Positions 8,509 to 19,362 of a stretch of 64,000 nucleotides of DNA are shown here, one piece after another; the stretch's first letter is position 1, and each line of letters opens with the position of its first letter. The notes below the pieces were generated by a model that saw only the letters and a program-made list of their open reading frames with translations, was not told the DNA's origin and did not search any database. Source of the DNA: Sphingomonas sp. R647 (GTDB taxonomy: Bacteria; Pseudomonadota; Alphaproteobacteria; Sphingomonadales; Sphingomonadaceae); assembly GCF_020177055.1 (NCBI RefSeq), contig NZ_JAIQXT010000003.1, forward strand, positions 372,001-436,000, read 5' to 3'. Both the position numbers and the translations under genes were made by a program.

Positions 8509-8535
8509 TTCCTCCCCTGCTGCGCAGGGGAGGAA
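8509..8535. terminator. Bidirectional hairpin between convergent genes
   Basis: Perfect 12-bp inverted repeat (ttcctcccctgc, 3-base loop, gcaggggaggaa) in the 31-base gap between the EamA gene (+) and the ABC permease gene (-). No T-run follows; a transcript-end function is inferred from position. Confidence 0.6.
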
Positions 8536-8539
8536 TGCC

Positions 8540-9747
8540 TTACTCGTGTCGCAGCGCGTCGATCGGGTTGAGGCTCGCGGCGCGGCGTGCCGGGAAATAT
8601 CCGAACACCACCCCGATCCCCGCCGCGATGGCAAAGGCGATGATGTTGATCTGAAGATCGAACGTCCATGGCACCTGCATCACCGGCGTCAGGGCAGCAA
8701 CCGCCACCTGCGCCACCAGCAGCCCCATGACTCCGCCCAGCATCGACAGCACGATTGCCTCGACCAGGAACTGCATCAGCACCTCGCGCGCCACCGCGCC
8801 GATCGCGAGGCGAATGCCGATTTCGCGCGTGCGTTCGGTCACGCTCACCAGCATGATGTTCATGATACCGATGCCGCCGACGATCAGGCTGATCGCCGCG
8901 ACCGTGGCGACGATGCTGGTCAGCAACTGGGTGGTGCCGGTCAGCGTCGCGCTGATCTGCGCCGTGTCGAAGATATTGAAATTGTCCTGCTCGCCCGCCT
9001 CGATCCCGCGCCGTTCGCGCAGCAGGTCGCTTAGCGACGCCTGTACGGCTGCGGAATCATAGGCGCTGTCCACGCCGACCAGCATCACGCGGATGTCGCG
9101 ATTGCCGGAGAAGCGGCGCTGCACGGTCTTGATCGGCATGATCACGACATCGTCCTGATCGCCGCCGAACCCGGCCTGACCGCGCGTGGAGAGCGTGCCG
9201 ATCACATCGCACGATACGTCGTTGATTCGGATCCGCCGACCGATTGCTTCGCCGCCGCGGAACAGGTTCTGGCGCACGGTATTGCCGATGATGCACACCG
9301 CCTTGCCCGCCGCTTCCTCGGCTCCGGAGAAGGTCCGGCCGCCCGTCAGCGGCCAGGGCTGGACCTGAAAAAACCCGTTGGTGGTGCCGTTGATCGTGGT
9401 CGACCAGTTGGCCCCGTTATAGATCGCGGTGCCGGTCGCCTGCGCCTGTGGAGCGACTGCGGTGACGCCGGCGATCTGTTCGCTGATCGCCTCGACATCC
9501 TGCTGCTCGAAATCGGGCGGGCGCGGCCCGCCGCCGCCGCGGCCAAAGCCTTGCCCCGGGCGCACCTGAAGGATGTTGGTGCCAAGGCTGGCGATCTGTT
9601 GCTGGACCGCTGCGGTCGTCGCATTGCCGAGCGTCACCATCGCGACCACCGCGGCAACACCGATGATGATGCCGAGCGTCGTGAGGAACGAGCGCAATTT
9701 GTGCCGCAGGATCGACCGGATCGCGAGCGTGAAGGTGGTGCCGAGCA

Positions 9748-9748
<1 letters not shown>
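8540..9748 (-). CDS. MacB-like ABC transporter permease
   Basis: 402-residue inner-membrane protein of the MacB/FtsX fold. One N-terminal membrane helix (about 20-45) precedes a large periplasmic domain (about 50-270) with a Gly/Arg-rich GFGRGGGGPRPP stretch, then three C-terminal helices including the conserved GGIGIMNIMLVSVTERTREIG loop. The ATPase is a separate gene immediately upstream (one-base TGATG overlap), unlike E. coli MacB where both are fused. It should work with the adaptor and outer-membrane channel encoded in the same operon, driving export of a drug, lipid or peptide. Confidence 0.9.
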
Positions 9749-10450
<702 letters not shown>

Positions 10451-10458
<8 letters not shown>

Positions 10459-11839
10459 CCGACGCCCCCGCCTTGCGCTGACCGCCGCCGGCGCCGCTAC
10501 CGGAACGCTTGGCGCTCCCGCCGCTCTCACCCGAAAACTGGCCGGTGATGACTTCCATGCCGGGCTTGAGGTTACCGGACAGGATTTCGGTCACCTGCCC
10601 GTTGGTGTCGCCCGTGGTCACCTCGATCGCCTGGGGCTGGCCGTCTTCGCCTCTCACATAGACGGTCTGCTTGGCACCGCGCTGGATCGTTGCGGACTTC
10701 TCATTGTCCCCGCCTCGGCGCCGACGCCCCGGCACCAGCGCGCCGGCCATGCCGCCGCCCTTTGTGGCTTCCTGGCCGCCCGCGCTGGGGGTGAAGCGCA
10801 ACGCGGCGTTGGGAACGAGGAGAAGATTGTCCTTCTGGAGCGTGATGATCTCCGCCGTCGCGGTCATGCCGGGGCGCAGTTTCTGCTCCGGATTGGCGAC
10901 CGACAGCGTGGCGGCATAGGAGACAACCTGCGCCGTCGTGGTGGTCGTCGTGGTACTCGCCTGCGACGACAGGTTGGAGCCGACATCGACGCGCTGGATC
11001 ACGGCGGGGAAGGTCTCGCCGGGGAAGGCATCGACGGTGAAGCTTGCCTTTTGCCCCTGCTTGACCTGACCGACATCGGCCTCGTCGATCGCGACTTCCA
11101 GCTCCATCGCGCTCAGATCCTCGGCGATCACGAACAGGGTCGGGGTGTTGAACGATGCCGCGACGGTCTGGCCGGGCTCGACCTGCCGCGCCAGCACCAC
11201 GCCGTTGACGGGCGAGCGGATGATCGCCTTGTTCCGCTGGGTGGTCGCAGAGCGAAGCGCCGCCTGTTGCGAGGTGACCTGCGCCTGGCTGGCGCGCACC
11301 GTCGCCGCCGCGCGCGTCACGGCGGCGCGGGCATTGTCGAGTTCGGTCTTGGCCGGCACGCGGCCGCCTGACAGGCGGCTGACTTCCTCGAACCGGGCGA
11401 GCTGGCTGCGTGCCTCGGTTAGCGTCGCCTGATTCTGCGCGACCGTCGCCTGCGCTGCGGCAACCGATGCCTGCGCCTGGGTAATCGCATCGTCGAGCCG
11501 TTCGGGGTCGATCAGCGCCAGCGGCTGTCCCGCCGTCACCCGGTCGTTGACGTCGACCAGCACGCGGTTGACCAGACCCGACAATTCCGAACCGACCTGA
11601 ACCTGATTGGTCGGCGCGAGCTTGCCGGTTGCGGAGACGGTGACGGTCAGCGATCCCTTTTCGACCGCGCGCGTTGCATAGCCCGCTTCTTCGGTCCCGC
11701 CGAACATCTTCCATGCACCGAACAGGACGGCGACGATCACCAATGCGAGCGCGATCCATTTGGCATGGCGTTGCCAGGCTGGGGTCGTCTTGCCGCCGAG
11801 AAACTCGTCGATCTTGGGATTTGCAGCGTCGGCCATCAA
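10451..11839 (-). CDS. Efflux periplasmic adaptor subunit (MacA/HlyD-type membrane fusion protein)
   Basis: 462 residues. A cytoplasmic N-terminus and one membrane anchor (WIALALVIVAVLFGAWKMF, about 27-45) are followed by a lipoyl/barrel-sandwich part, an alpha-helical hairpin rich in Ala/Gln (about 110-200), and a beta-barrel. It bridges the permease and outer-membrane channel. Two oddities stand out: a run of seven Thr (SSQASTTTTTTTAQVV, about residue 300) and a long Gly/Ser/Lys/Arg-rich low-complexity C-terminus. Overlaps the outer-membrane factor gene by 4 bases (ATGA). Confidence 0.92.
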
Positions 11840-13341
11840 TTGCTTCCGGTCATTTCGGGGGCGGTGGGGGTAGCGGGCGGCGGGGGCGCGACGCTGTCGG
11901 GGGTCGGCGCGGCGCCGGCATCCCAGCCGCCGCCGAGCGCGAGATAGAGCTGGATCAGCGCCGATGCCTTGTCCGACCGCGCCTGGTTGAGGCCGTTGCG
12001 CGCGGAGATCAGCGACGCCTCGGCCTGGCTGAGCGTCAGGAAATCGGCAAGGCCCGCGCGGTAGGAACTGCGCGACAGGATCGCGCTGTTGTTCGCGGCA
12101 TCCAGCGCGATGACGAATTCGCGCTCGCGGGCCTGCGCGGTCTGGAGCGCGACGACCGCATTCTCGACCTCTTCGATGCCGATCAGCACGGTCTGCTTAT
12201 AGGCGTAGAACGCACCATCCGCTGCCGCCTGCGCCGAGCGCACCTGCGCGCGGGTGCGCCCCGCGTCGAAGATCGTCTGGGCGATGTTGGCGAACAGCCG
12301 GCCGGTGATGACGTCGAACAGGCCGCCGATGTTGCCCGCGCCGGCATCGATGCTGCCACCGAGCGAGAGCTGGGGGTAGAGCTGCGCCTGCGACACGCCG
12401 ATCTGCGCGACGGCGGCGGCGAGGTTGCGTTCGGCGAGGCGGACATCGGGGCGCTGGCGCAGCGTATCGGCAGGGATGCCGACCGCGATCCGCTCCGGCC
12501 CCTGCGGGATCGGGCGCACCGCCTCCATCTGTGCCTTGAGCGCGCCGGGCGCTTGTCCCGTCAACACGCCGAGGCGCGAAACGGCGCTGTTATAGCTTGC
12601 CTCGATCGACGGGATCGACGCTGCGGTCTGTGCGCGGGTGGCGCGGGCCTGTTCCTGATCGAGCGAGGAGACCAGGCCCGCCTGAACGCGGAACCCCGCA
12701 ATTTCCAGATTGTCGTCCTGAATCGTCAGGCTCTCACGCGCGTTGGCAAGCTGTGCCTGCGCGGCGCGGGCGAGGATGTAATTGCGCGCGATCTCACCCT
12801 GGATCGACACCAATGTCGCGGCATAGCTGTAGCCCGATGCCTCCAGCTGCGCGCGGCTCGCTTCGACGCCACGCCGCACGCCGCCGAACAGGTCGAGTTG
12901 GTAGTTGACGTCGCCGCCGAGCGAGAAGCTGGAGCTGCCGCCCTGCGACACGCTGGTGATGGTGCCGTCGGGCAGGGTGACCTGCGTGCTCGTGCCACGG
13001 ATCGGCTCGCTCCGCGATCCGCTACCGCCCGCGCTGACCGAGGGGAGGAGAGACGCGCGCGACTGGACCAGTGCTTCGCGCGCCTGACGCAGCCGGGTGA
13101 CCGCCTGCGCCACGTCCAGATTTTGCGTCGCCGCCTGCTCGACCAGCCCGGTCAACATCGGGTCATTGAATGTGGTCCACCAGCGTTGCAGGTCGGCCTG
13201 CGCCTGCTGGTCCGCCGCGACCGAGAAAGCGGGCGGGACACCAATTTGGGCAGCGGTGCCGGGGCGGTAGTCGGGACCTGCCGCACAGCCGGCAAGCGGG
13301 AGCGCGGCCATGCCGAGGATCAGGAAGGGGCGAACGATCAT
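11836..13341 (-). CDS. Outer-membrane efflux lipoprotein, NodT/TolC family
   Basis: About 501 residues. The start was set at the ATG that gives the lipoprotein signal peptide [19 protein letters not shown] with acylated C19; upstream in-frame codons would only add a non-signal-like extension. Two OEP repeats follow, each with long Ala/Gln-rich coiled-coil helices, typical of trimeric outer-membrane channels. [17 protein letters not shown] is a family landmark. It is the first gene of the export operon (channel, adaptor, ATPase, permease), so transcription presumably starts in the 173-base gap shared with the divergent macrodomain gene. Confidence 0.92.
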   Translation of the reverse strand: MIVRPFLILGMAALPLAGCAAGPDYRPGTAAQIGVPPAFSVAADQQAQADLQRWWTTFNDPMLTGLVEQAATQNLDVAQAVTRLRQAREALVQSRASLLPSVSAGGSGSRSEPIRGTSTQVTLPDGTITSVSQGGSSSFSLGGDVNYQLDLFGGVRRGVEASRAQLEASGYSYAATLVSIQGEIARNYILARAAQAQLANARESLTIQDDNLEIAGFRVQAGLVSSLDQEQARATRAQTAASIPSIEASYNSAVSRLGVLTGQAPGALKAQMEAVRPIPQGPERIAVGIPADTLRQRPDVRLAERNLAAAVAQIGVSQAQLYPQLSLGGSIDAGAGNIGGLFDVITGRLFANIAQTIFDAGRTRAQVRSAQAAADGAFYAYKQTVLIGIEEVENAVVALQTAQAREREFVIALDAANNSAILSRSSYRAGLADFLTLSQAEASLISARNGLNQARSDKASALIQLYLALGGGWDAGAAPTPDSVAPPPPATPTAPEMTGSN

Positions 13342-13514
13342 GCCCCGAAAATGGCCAGCGCCGCTCGGCCCGTCCACCAAAAGAGTGTCGCAAATTGTAC
13401 GCATCGCGTTGGAACACGCGCGAAACGATTTGGTTGCGGCCAGCCTCATCGACATTCCTGAAGACTCGCTGTCAGCGCCTTGACCCATGCGAAGGCGCGG
13501 TCGAAACGTGCGTC

Positions 13515-14021
13515 ATGGGTATCGAACTGGTCCAGACCGACATCACCAAAATCGCCGTCGACGCCATCGTCAACGCGGCAAACAGCTCGTTGTTGGGAGG
13601 AGGAGGCGTCGATGGCGCGATCCATCGTGCGGCTGGACCTGGGCTATTGGACGAATGTCGGAAGCTCTACTCTCTAGGCGGCTGCAAGACCGGCGATGCG
13701 AAGATCACAGGGGGCTATCTGCTCCCCGCGCGGTACATCATCCATACGGTCGGGCCGGTGTGGCAGGGCGGGGCGAAGGGAGAGGCCGAGCTTCTGGCCC
13801 GCTGCTACCGGCGCTGCTTCGAAATCGCTGCGGAGAGGGGGATCGCAAGCATCGCCTTCCCTGCGATCAGTTGTGGCGTATTTCGCTATCCCATTGATCA
13901 GGCCGCGATCATCGCGGTCCGCGAAAGTCGCGCAGCGATGAAGGAGCGGGCGGATCTACACGTTACCTTGGTAGCCTACTCCCCTGACATTCGCAGCGCG
14001 ATCGAGGCGGCTTTAGCTTAG
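13515..14021 (+). CDS. Macrodomain protein, probable O-acetyl-ADP-ribose deacetylase
   Basis: 168-residue single macrodomain. Landmarks are the ADP-ribose loop [19 protein letters not shown] (N20, N23 and D33, matching the catalytic Asn/Asp region of YmdB/MacroD enzymes) and the distal-ribose loop [12 protein letters not shown]. Enzymes of this group hydrolyse O-acetyl-ADP-ribose and mono-ADP-ribosylated acidic residues. The start was chosen at the ATG giving the usual N-terminal [11 protein letters not shown] strand. The 3' end overlaps the convergent nnrU-like gene by 9 bases. No sirtuin or DarT-like partner lies adjacent. Confidence 0.92.
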   Translation: MGIELVQTDITKIAVDAIVNAANSSLLGGGGVDGAIHRAAGPGLLDECRKLYSLGGCKTGDAKITGGYLLPARYIIHTVGPVWQGGAKGEAELLARCYRRCFEIAAERGIASIAFPAISCGVFRYPIDQAAIIAVRESRAAMKERADLHVTLVAYSPDIRSAIEAALA

Positions 14022-14705
14022 CCATCGCCAGATGCCGGCCGGCATGTTCGCCAGCGGCAGATGCGCCCAGGTCGCGCCGAGCCACAGAAAGGTGCCCCCG
14101 ACCAGCGCGACCGTGCCGGGCCATGCTGCGGCACCCTGCGCGCGGCCCTGTGCGATCGCGACGAACGGCCAATAGCTCGTCACATCCTGCCAGCGCGGCC
14201 AGAAATCGGGCTGGAGCCGCCGCTTCTTGCCGTCCTGCAACGCCGCGCCGAGCAGCGCGAGCAGGCCGATGCTGGACGCCAGCACGATCTGCGCCGGTTG
14301 CGGGAAGACGAGGATATGCGCGAGCGCCCACAGGCCAAAGCTCCACATCATCGGATGTCGGGTGATCGCGAACACCCCGCGCGGGCGCGGCACCGCTTTG
14401 GGTTTACCGGTCGGGTCGGGAAGGGCGGGGTTGCCGATCAGCGAACCGATCAGCAGCACCGAAGCGAGGAACATGATCGCGCTCGCCACCGCCCACAGTC
14501 CGTCACCGACCGCCCAGAGCGGCGCTTCATCCGGCATCCGCCCATAGACATGCGCCATCCAGCCCAATGTGGCGAAGGCGACCAGCGAGTAGATGCCAAG
14601 AAAAAGCCGCTCGCCGACAGCGTCGACCAGCGGCTTTCGCAAGGGATGGGAGAGGAGGAAATGGGTCCCCAGAAACGCCGCACAGGCCGCGATCAGAATA
14701 CCCAT
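14013..14705 (-). CDS. NnrU family membrane protein
   Basis: 230-residue inner-membrane protein with about six hydrophobic helices. [22 protein letters not shown] is the NnrU/ICMT-like hallmark. NnrU was first described near nitric oxide and nitrite reductase genes, but many family members, as here, have no denitrification genes nearby, so the role remains open. Convergent with the macrodomain gene and upstream-adjacent to a POT transporter gene on the same strand. Confidence 0.88.
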   Translation of the reverse strand: MGILIAACAAFLGTHFLLSHPLRKPLVDAVGERLFLGIYSLVAFATLGWMAHVYGRMPDEAPLWAVGDGLWAVASAIMFLASVLLIGSLIGNPALPDPTGKPKAVPRPRGVFAITRHPMMWSFGLWALAHILVFPQPAQIVLASSIGLLALLGAALQDGKKRRLQPDFWPRWQDVTSYWPFVAIAQGRAQGAAAWPGTVALVGGTFLWLGATWAHLPLANMPAGIWRWLS

Positions 14706-14728
14706 TTTCCCCTCCCGATTTCAGACGA

Positions 14729-16330
14729 TCAGCGCGTTTCGTCCTTGATGTTGATGCCCGGCGCCTGCGGCTCGGCGAGTTCCGCCGTGCCCGCCAGATC
14801 GTCATCCTTCAGCGTGTCGAGATGCATCAGCTTCTTGACCAGCGGCGAGATCAGCACGACCGCAACGCCAAAGCCGATCGCGACCCAGCCGACCGTCGAA
14901 TAGACGTCGAGCACGACCGCCTTGTTCGCGCCTTCGCCCGCCGCAGCCTCGGACCCCGTCGCCGCCGCGATCAGGCCCGCGGCGAAATTGCCGGTCGCCG
15001 ATGCGAAGAACCAGGTGCCCATGATCAGGCTCGCCATATGTGCCGGGGCCAGCCGGTTCATTGCGCTGAGGCCGACCGGCGACAGGCACAGCTCACCGGT
15101 GGTGTGCAGCAAGTAGATCAGGAAGATGAAGATGACCGGGGTCAGATTCTCCATGCCCGCTGCCTGCGAACCCCAGACGAGGACGAGGAAGCCAAGGCCA
15201 AGCTGAAGCATCGCGAGGCCGAACTTGGCCGGGGTCGAGGGCTCGAGCCCGCGACGGCCAAGGAAGGTCCATGCCGCCGCGAACAGCGGAGCGAGCAGCA
15301 CGATGTAGATCGCGTTGATCGACTGGAACATCGATGCCGGGACGCCTGCACGATCGACATAGCGATCGGTGAACAGGTTCAGCGACGAGCCCGCCTGTTC
15401 GAACAATGCCCAGAACAGGATCGAGCCGAGGATCAGGAACATCGCCGCGAAGATGCGGTCGCGCGCCTCGCGGTCGAGCTTCACGACAGCCGTGAACAGG
15501 ACATAGCCGACGAGCAGCGCGCCCGCGACCATCAGCAGCCAGCCGATTACCGCCTGATACTGGATCAGCTGCCAGATGCCGACCACGGCGGCGATGCCGA
15601 TCAGGTAGAGCAGCCATTCGAACTTGATGCCGAGCACCGACTTTTTGAGCGCGTCGGCATCGGGTGCTTCGCCCTTGCCCATCAGCAGCGGCTTGCCGAT
15701 CACGAACACGATCAGGCCGAGCAGCATGCCGACGCCGGCCGCGCCAAAGCCGTAGCTCCAGCCATAGGTCTGGCCGAGATAGCCGCAGAGCAGCGAGCCA
15801 AGCGCCGCGCCGAGGTTAATCCCCATGTAGAAGATCGTGTACGCGCCATCGCGCCGCACGTCGGTGCGCGGGTAGAGCTGGCCCACGATCACCGAGATAT
15901 TGGCTTTCAGGAAGCCCGAGCCGACGATGATGAAGGACAAAGCGAGCCAGAAGATGTTGAGCGCGCCGCTATCGGTCCCGCCATCACCCTCGAACCCCAT
16001 CAGGAAGTGGCCGAAGGTCAGCAGCACCGCGCCGTACAGCACCGCCTTGCGCTGACCCAGATAGCGATCGGCGAGATAACCGCCGAGCACCGGGGTGATG
16101 TACACCAACGCGGTATATGCGCCGTAGATGACGCCCGACTTTTCATCCGAAAACAGCCAGTGCTGGGTCAGGTAGAAGATCAGCAGCGCGCGCATGCCAT
16201 AGTAGGAAAACCGCTCCCACATTTCGGCGAAGAACAGAATGAACAGGCCGAGCGGGTGACCCAACAAGGTCCGCTCGCCGCCCGCTGCGGCTGCTGATGT
16301 GTGCGCCATCGGCACGAAACTCCCTGACAT
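14729..16330 (-). CDS. POT/PTR2 family proton-dependent oligopeptide transporter
   Basis: 533-residue major facilitator protein with 12-14 predicted helices that imports di- and tripeptides with protons. The N-terminal ILFFAEMWERFSYYGMRALL contains the family E-x-x-E-R-F-x-Y-Y-G motif on helix 1 that couples proton and peptide. GAYTIFYMGINLGAALGSLLCGYLG is the PTR2 signature region. An alternative start eight codons in is possible. It stands alone, with a 159-base promoter-bearing gap to the divergent nitroreductase gene. Confidence 0.93.
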   Translation of the reverse strand: MSGSFVPMAHTSAAAAGGERTLLGHPLGLFILFFAEMWERFSYYGMRALLIFYLTQHWLFSDEKSGVIYGAYTALVYITPVLGGYLADRYLGQRKAVLYGAVLLTFGHFLMGFEGDGGTDSGALNIFWLALSFIIVGSGFLKANISVIVGQLYPRTDVRRDGAYTIFYMGINLGAALGSLLCGYLGQTYGWSYGFGAAGVGMLLGLIVFVIGKPLLMGKGEAPDADALKKSVLGIKFEWLLYLIGIAAVVGIWQLIQYQAVIGWLLMVAGALLVGYVLFTAVVKLDREARDRIFAAMFLILGSILFWALFEQAGSSLNLFTDRYVDRAGVPASMFQSINAIYIVLLAPLFAAAWTFLGRRGLEPSTPAKFGLAMLQLGLGFLVLVWGSQAAGMENLTPVIFIFLIYLLHTTGELCLSPVGLSAMNRLAPAHMASLIMGTWFFASATGNFAAGLIAAATGSEAAAGEGANKAVVLDVYSTVGWVAIGFGVAVVLISPLVKKLMHLDTLKDDDLAGTAELAEPQAPGINIKDETR

Positions 16331-16489
16331 TTATTGGCTCTGTGGCCGGATGGCAGGGAGACTAGCGGCGAAAACCGGCATGTGAAGCATGATTGTTACA
16401 GCGGAAACCGTGATCGGCTCGGCTTGGCCCATTGCGACTCGCTCGCAATGGCCCTTTGCGGCGCGGGATCGGCGCGCTAACGGGTGGGG

Positions 16490-17071
16490 ATGACCTTCAA
16501 CGACACCGCCACCCCGCTTTCGCTGTTGCGCACCCGCCGTTCGGGCAAGGCGCGCGATCTGGTCGCGCCCGGCCCGGATGCCGCGCAGCTGCGCGACATT
16601 CTCGAGATCGCCGCGCGCACGCCCGACCATGGCAAGCTCGCCCCATGGCGCTTCGTGGTGGTGCCGCAGGAGGCGCGCGATGCCTTTGCCACGGCGCTGG
16701 TCGCCGCTTATCGCGCCGAGCGCCCCACCGCCGCGCGGCTGGAGATCGAGGCGATGGAACAGTTCGCCCGGCAATCGCCGACGCTGGTGGTCGTCCTCTA
16801 TTCGCCGAAGGTCGGCAGCCACATTCCGCTGTGGGAACAGGAATTGTCGGTCGGCGCGGCGACGATGAACCTGCTCCACGCCGCACATGCGATGGGGTTT
16901 GCGGGCAACTGGCTGACCGGCTGGGCGACGTTCAGCGATGCGGTGCGCGACCTGTTTGGCGCGGCGCCCGAACGGATTGCCGGATTCATCTATATCGGCA
17001 CCCAGTCCAAGCTGCTGGAGGAGCGCCCCCGGCCCGATCTCGACGCAATCGTGTCGAATTGGGTAGGTTGA
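16490..17071 (+). CDS. Nitroreductase family protein
   Basis: 193-residue flavoprotein of the nitroreductase fold. The N-terminal LLRTRRSGKARDL carries the FMN phosphate-binding Arg-rich strand. ILEIAARTPDHGKLAPWRF is typical of the YdjA-like subgroup of small nitroreductases, and WLTGW and GTQSKLLEERPRPDL fit the C-terminal FMN contacts. Reduces nitro compounds or quinones with NAD(P)H; the physiological substrate is unknown. The ATG was chosen over a GTG two codons upstream, and no strong ribosome site distinguishes them. Confidence 0.88.
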   Translation: MTFNDTATPLSLLRTRRSGKARDLVAPGPDAAQLRDILEIAARTPDHGKLAPWRFVVVPQEARDAFATALVAAYRAERPTAARLEIEAMEQFARQSPTLVVVLYSPKVGSHIPLWEQELSVGAATMNLLHAAHAMGFAGNWLTGWATFSDAVRDLFGAAPERIAGFIYIGTQSKLLEERPRPDLDAIVSNWVG

Positions 17072-17080
17072 GCGTCAGAT

Positions 17081-17096
17081 GGTTTCAGTAGAAACC
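17081..17096. promoter_or_regulatory. Inverted repeat upstream of the GntR regulator gene (candidate operator)
   Basis: ggtttc-agta-gaaacc, a perfect 6-bp-arm inverted repeat 46 bases before the GntR-family start codon and 9 bases after the nitroreductase stop. Autoregulation through such a site is common for this regulator family; this is inference only. Confidence 0.4.
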
Positions 17097-17141
17097 CTAT
17101 TGGGTCTGGAACTTGTCTGCCCCATGCTGTATTAAGTCACC

Positions 17142-17498
17142 ATGACAGCGCTCGAACATGAAGACAGCCCGGTTTACCTGAAGCTGCGTGCGACGATCGC
17201 AACGGCGATCCTGCGCGGCGAATACCGGGCGGGGGATCAATTGCCATCGGTGCGCGCGCTTGCCGCCGAACATGGCGCCAACCCGCTGACGGTGGCCAAA
17301 GCCTATCAGAGCTTCCAGGATGACGGCTATGTCGAGGTGCGCCGCGGCGTCGGCATGTTCGTCCTGCCCGGCGCAGTCGAACGGCTGAAACTCGCCGAAC
17401 GTGACCGCTTCCTCACCGGCTATTGGCCCAAGGTGCGCGACCATATCGCGCTGCTTGGCCTCAGCGCGCACGAACTGCTGGACCGCGAGATCGCCTGA
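17142..17498 (+). CDS. GntR family transcriptional regulator (YtrA-like)
   Basis: 118 residues: a GntR winged helix (about residues 10-75; LPSVRALAAEHGANPLTVAKAYQSFQDDGYVEVRRGVGMFV) plus only a short C-terminal helix pair. This compact architecture is that of the YtrA subfamily, which normally represses an adjacent ABC transporter operon. No ABC genes follow here: the next gene lies on the opposite strand beyond a repeat. Its target may be itself or the upstream nitroreductase. Confidence 0.88.
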   Translation: MTALEHEDSPVYLKLRATIATAILRGEYRAGDQLPSVRALAAEHGANPLTVAKAYQSFQDDGYVEVRRGVGMFVLPGAVERLKLAERDRFLTGYWPKVRDHIALLGLSAHELLDREIA

Positions 17499-17509
17499 TA
17501 CTCTCGCTG

Positions 17510-17614
17510 GTCACCCCGGCCTTGTGCCGGGGTCCACGGTGCCGCCACTCCAGCGAAAGAGGCTCTAGCGCCGCGCTTGCGGACTGGTGGACCCCGGCAC
17601 AAGGCCGGGGTGAC
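17510..17614. repeat. Long inverted repeat with perfect 28-bp arms
   Basis: Left arm 17510-17537 and right arm 17587-17614 are exact reverse complements, starting gtcaccccggccttgtgcc. The spacer is 49 bases. Located between the convergent GntR gene and the acyl-CoA dehydrogenase gene. Belongs to a recurring gtc(a/g)cccc(g)g-type family in this window. Confidence 0.85.
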
Positions 17615-17622
17615 AGCTTCGG

Positions 17623-19314
17623 TTATGCCGCGAAAGTCTCCGCATCGACCGCGTAGAGCGCCTCTGCGCTCGCCATCGCCGCTGCCTTCAGCCCCATCGC
17701 TTCCGGCACGACCTGCGCGACGTAGAAGCGCGCCGCCGCTGCCTTCATCGCCAGAAACGCTGGGTCGCCTTCAGCCCCCGCCGCGATCCGGCCCTGTGCT
17801 TCCATCAGCCAGCCGCACACAGCGACCGAGAGCATCGTGAGGAAAGGGTAGCTGCCCGCCAGCCGGTCGTCCATCTCCGCCGCCAGCATGTGCTGCGTCA
17901 CGTCCTCGCACGCGTCGATCAGCGCGATCAGCCCGGAATCCTGCGCGTCGGCCTTCATCCGCGCGAGCAGCGCCAGCAGCGTCGCGCCGCCATCCATGTT
18001 CAGCTTGCGCCCGACCAGATCGGCGGCCTGAATGCCGTTGGTGCCTTCATAAATCGGGGTGATGCGCGCGTCGCGGAAATGCTGGGCGGCGCCGGTTTCC
18101 TCGATATAGCCCATGCCTCCATGCACCTGAATGCCGATGCTCGTCACTTCACAGCCGATGTCGGTGCCGTGCGCCTTGGCAAGGGGGGTGAGCAGGTCGA
18201 GCAGCGCGCGGGCCTGCGCGTCGCCGGCATTGGCGCGATCGACCTGCGCCGCCGCCAGATAGACCAAGGCGCGCGCCGCCATCGTCTGCGCCTTCATCCG
18301 CATCAGCATGCGGCGGACGTCGGGGAACTCGACGATCGTCGCGGGCTTGCCTTCGCGCACGCCCTGCACGCGGTCGCGGGCATAGGCGACGGCGCGCTGG
18401 GTCGCGCGCTCGGCGACCTGCACGCCCTGAAGCCCCACGTTCAGCCGCGCATTGTTCATCATCGTGAACATCGCGCGCATGCCGCCCATTTCCGGGCCGA
18501 TCAGCTCGCCGACACAATCGCCATTATCGCCGAATGACAGGACACAGGTGGGGGAGGCGTGGAGGCCCATCTTGTGCTCAATCGACACCACGCGGACATC
18601 GTTGAACTCGCCCGGCGTGCCATCGGCTTTCAGCCGGTATTTCGGCACCAGGAACAGCGAAATGCCCTTGGTCCCCGCCGGTGCCCCCGGCGTGCGCGCT
18701 AGCACGAGGTGGACGATATTGTCGGCCAGATCATGGTCGCCAAAGCTGATATAGATCTTGGTCCCGCTGATGCTCCACTTGCCGCCCGCGCGCGGCTCGG
18801 CCTTGGTCTTGAGCGCGCCGACGTCGCTACCCGCCTGAGGCTCGGTCAGATTCATCGTGCCGGTCCATGCGCCAGTCGCGAGGTGCGGGAGATACGCCGC
18901 CTGCTGTTCGGGCGTGCCATGGTGCATCAGCGACTCGATCGCGCCGACGGTCAACGTCGGGCACAGCGCAAAGCCCATATTGGCGCTGCCCAACGTCTCC
19001 AGCACCGCGGTCGATAGCGCAAAGGGCAGGCCCTGTCCGCCAAATGCCTCGGGCGATCCGATCGTGCCCCAGCCGCCCTCGACATAGGCCTGATACGCCG
19101 CGCGATAGCCGTCGGGCATGGTCACGCCTTCGGGCGACCATTTCGCGCCGACGGTGTCCCCCGCGCGGTCGAGCGGCGCCCATTCGCCCGCGGCGAACGC
19201 GCCCGCGCCTTCGAGCACCGCGTCGAGGATGTCGGATTCGACGCCCAGATCGGCAATCTGCACGACATGTTCGAGCACGAAACGCTGTTCGGCGATGGCG
19301 GGGGTGAAGCTCAT
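17623..19314 (-). CDS. Acyl-CoA dehydrogenase
   Basis: 563-residue FAD enzyme of the large acyl-CoA dehydrogenase subgroup, introducing an alpha-beta double bond in an acyl-CoA. Landmarks are the N-terminal helical domain, the FAD/substrate loop MNLTEPQAGSDVGAL, the mid-domain SGTKIYISFGDHDL, and the catalytic Glu in TPIYEGTNGIQA. The extra 120-residue C-terminal domain is what distinguishes this subgroup, often annotated as 3-methylmercaptopropionyl-CoA dehydrogenase (DmdC)-like. Sequence alone does not identify the acyl chain. Divergent from the Sua5 gene with a 48-base gap. Confidence 0.92.
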   Translation of the reverse strand: MSFTPAIAEQRFVLEHVVQIADLGVESDILDAVLEGAGAFAAGEWAPLDRAGDTVGAKWSPEGVTMPDGYRAAYQAYVEGGWGTIGSPEAFGGQGLPFALSTAVLETLGSANMGFALCPTLTVGAIESLMHHGTPEQQAAYLPHLATGAWTGTMNLTEPQAGSDVGALKTKAEPRAGGKWSISGTKIYISFGDHDLADNIVHLVLARTPGAPAGTKGISLFLVPKYRLKADGTPGEFNDVRVVSIEHKMGLHASPTCVLSFGDNGDCVGELIGPEMGGMRAMFTMMNNARLNVGLQGVQVAERATQRAVAYARDRVQGVREGKPATIVEFPDVRRMLMRMKAQTMAARALVYLAAAQVDRANAGDAQARALLDLLTPLAKAHGTDIGCEVTSIGIQVHGGMGYIEETGAAQHFRDARITPIYEGTNGIQAADLVGRKLNMDGGATLLALLARMKADAQDSGLIALIDACEDVTQHMLAAEMDDRLAGSYPFLTMLSVAVCGWLMEAQGRIAAGAEGDPAFLAMKAAAARFYVAQVVPEAMGLKAAAMASAEALYAVDAETFAA

Positions 19315-19362
19315 TTCGTCCTCTCTCTTGCAGCGCTTTTGTCAGCGCTATAGCCATCGGAA

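Noticed and set aside
11674..13461. A 595-codon plus-strand frame opposite the outer-membrane efflux gene
   Set aside because: Arg/Gly/Asp-rich sequence with no motif, antisense to an unambiguous NodT/TolC-type gene.
14013..14705. NnrU as evidence of a denitrification locus
   Set aside because: No nir, nor, nos or nnrR genes are present; the family occurs widely without them.
14567..16297. A 576-codon open frame on the plus strand opposite the POT transporter gene
   Set aside because: It is a compositional shadow: Arg/Asp/Gln-rich with no domain, lying wholly antisense to a clear transporter. High G+C makes such long antisense frames common.
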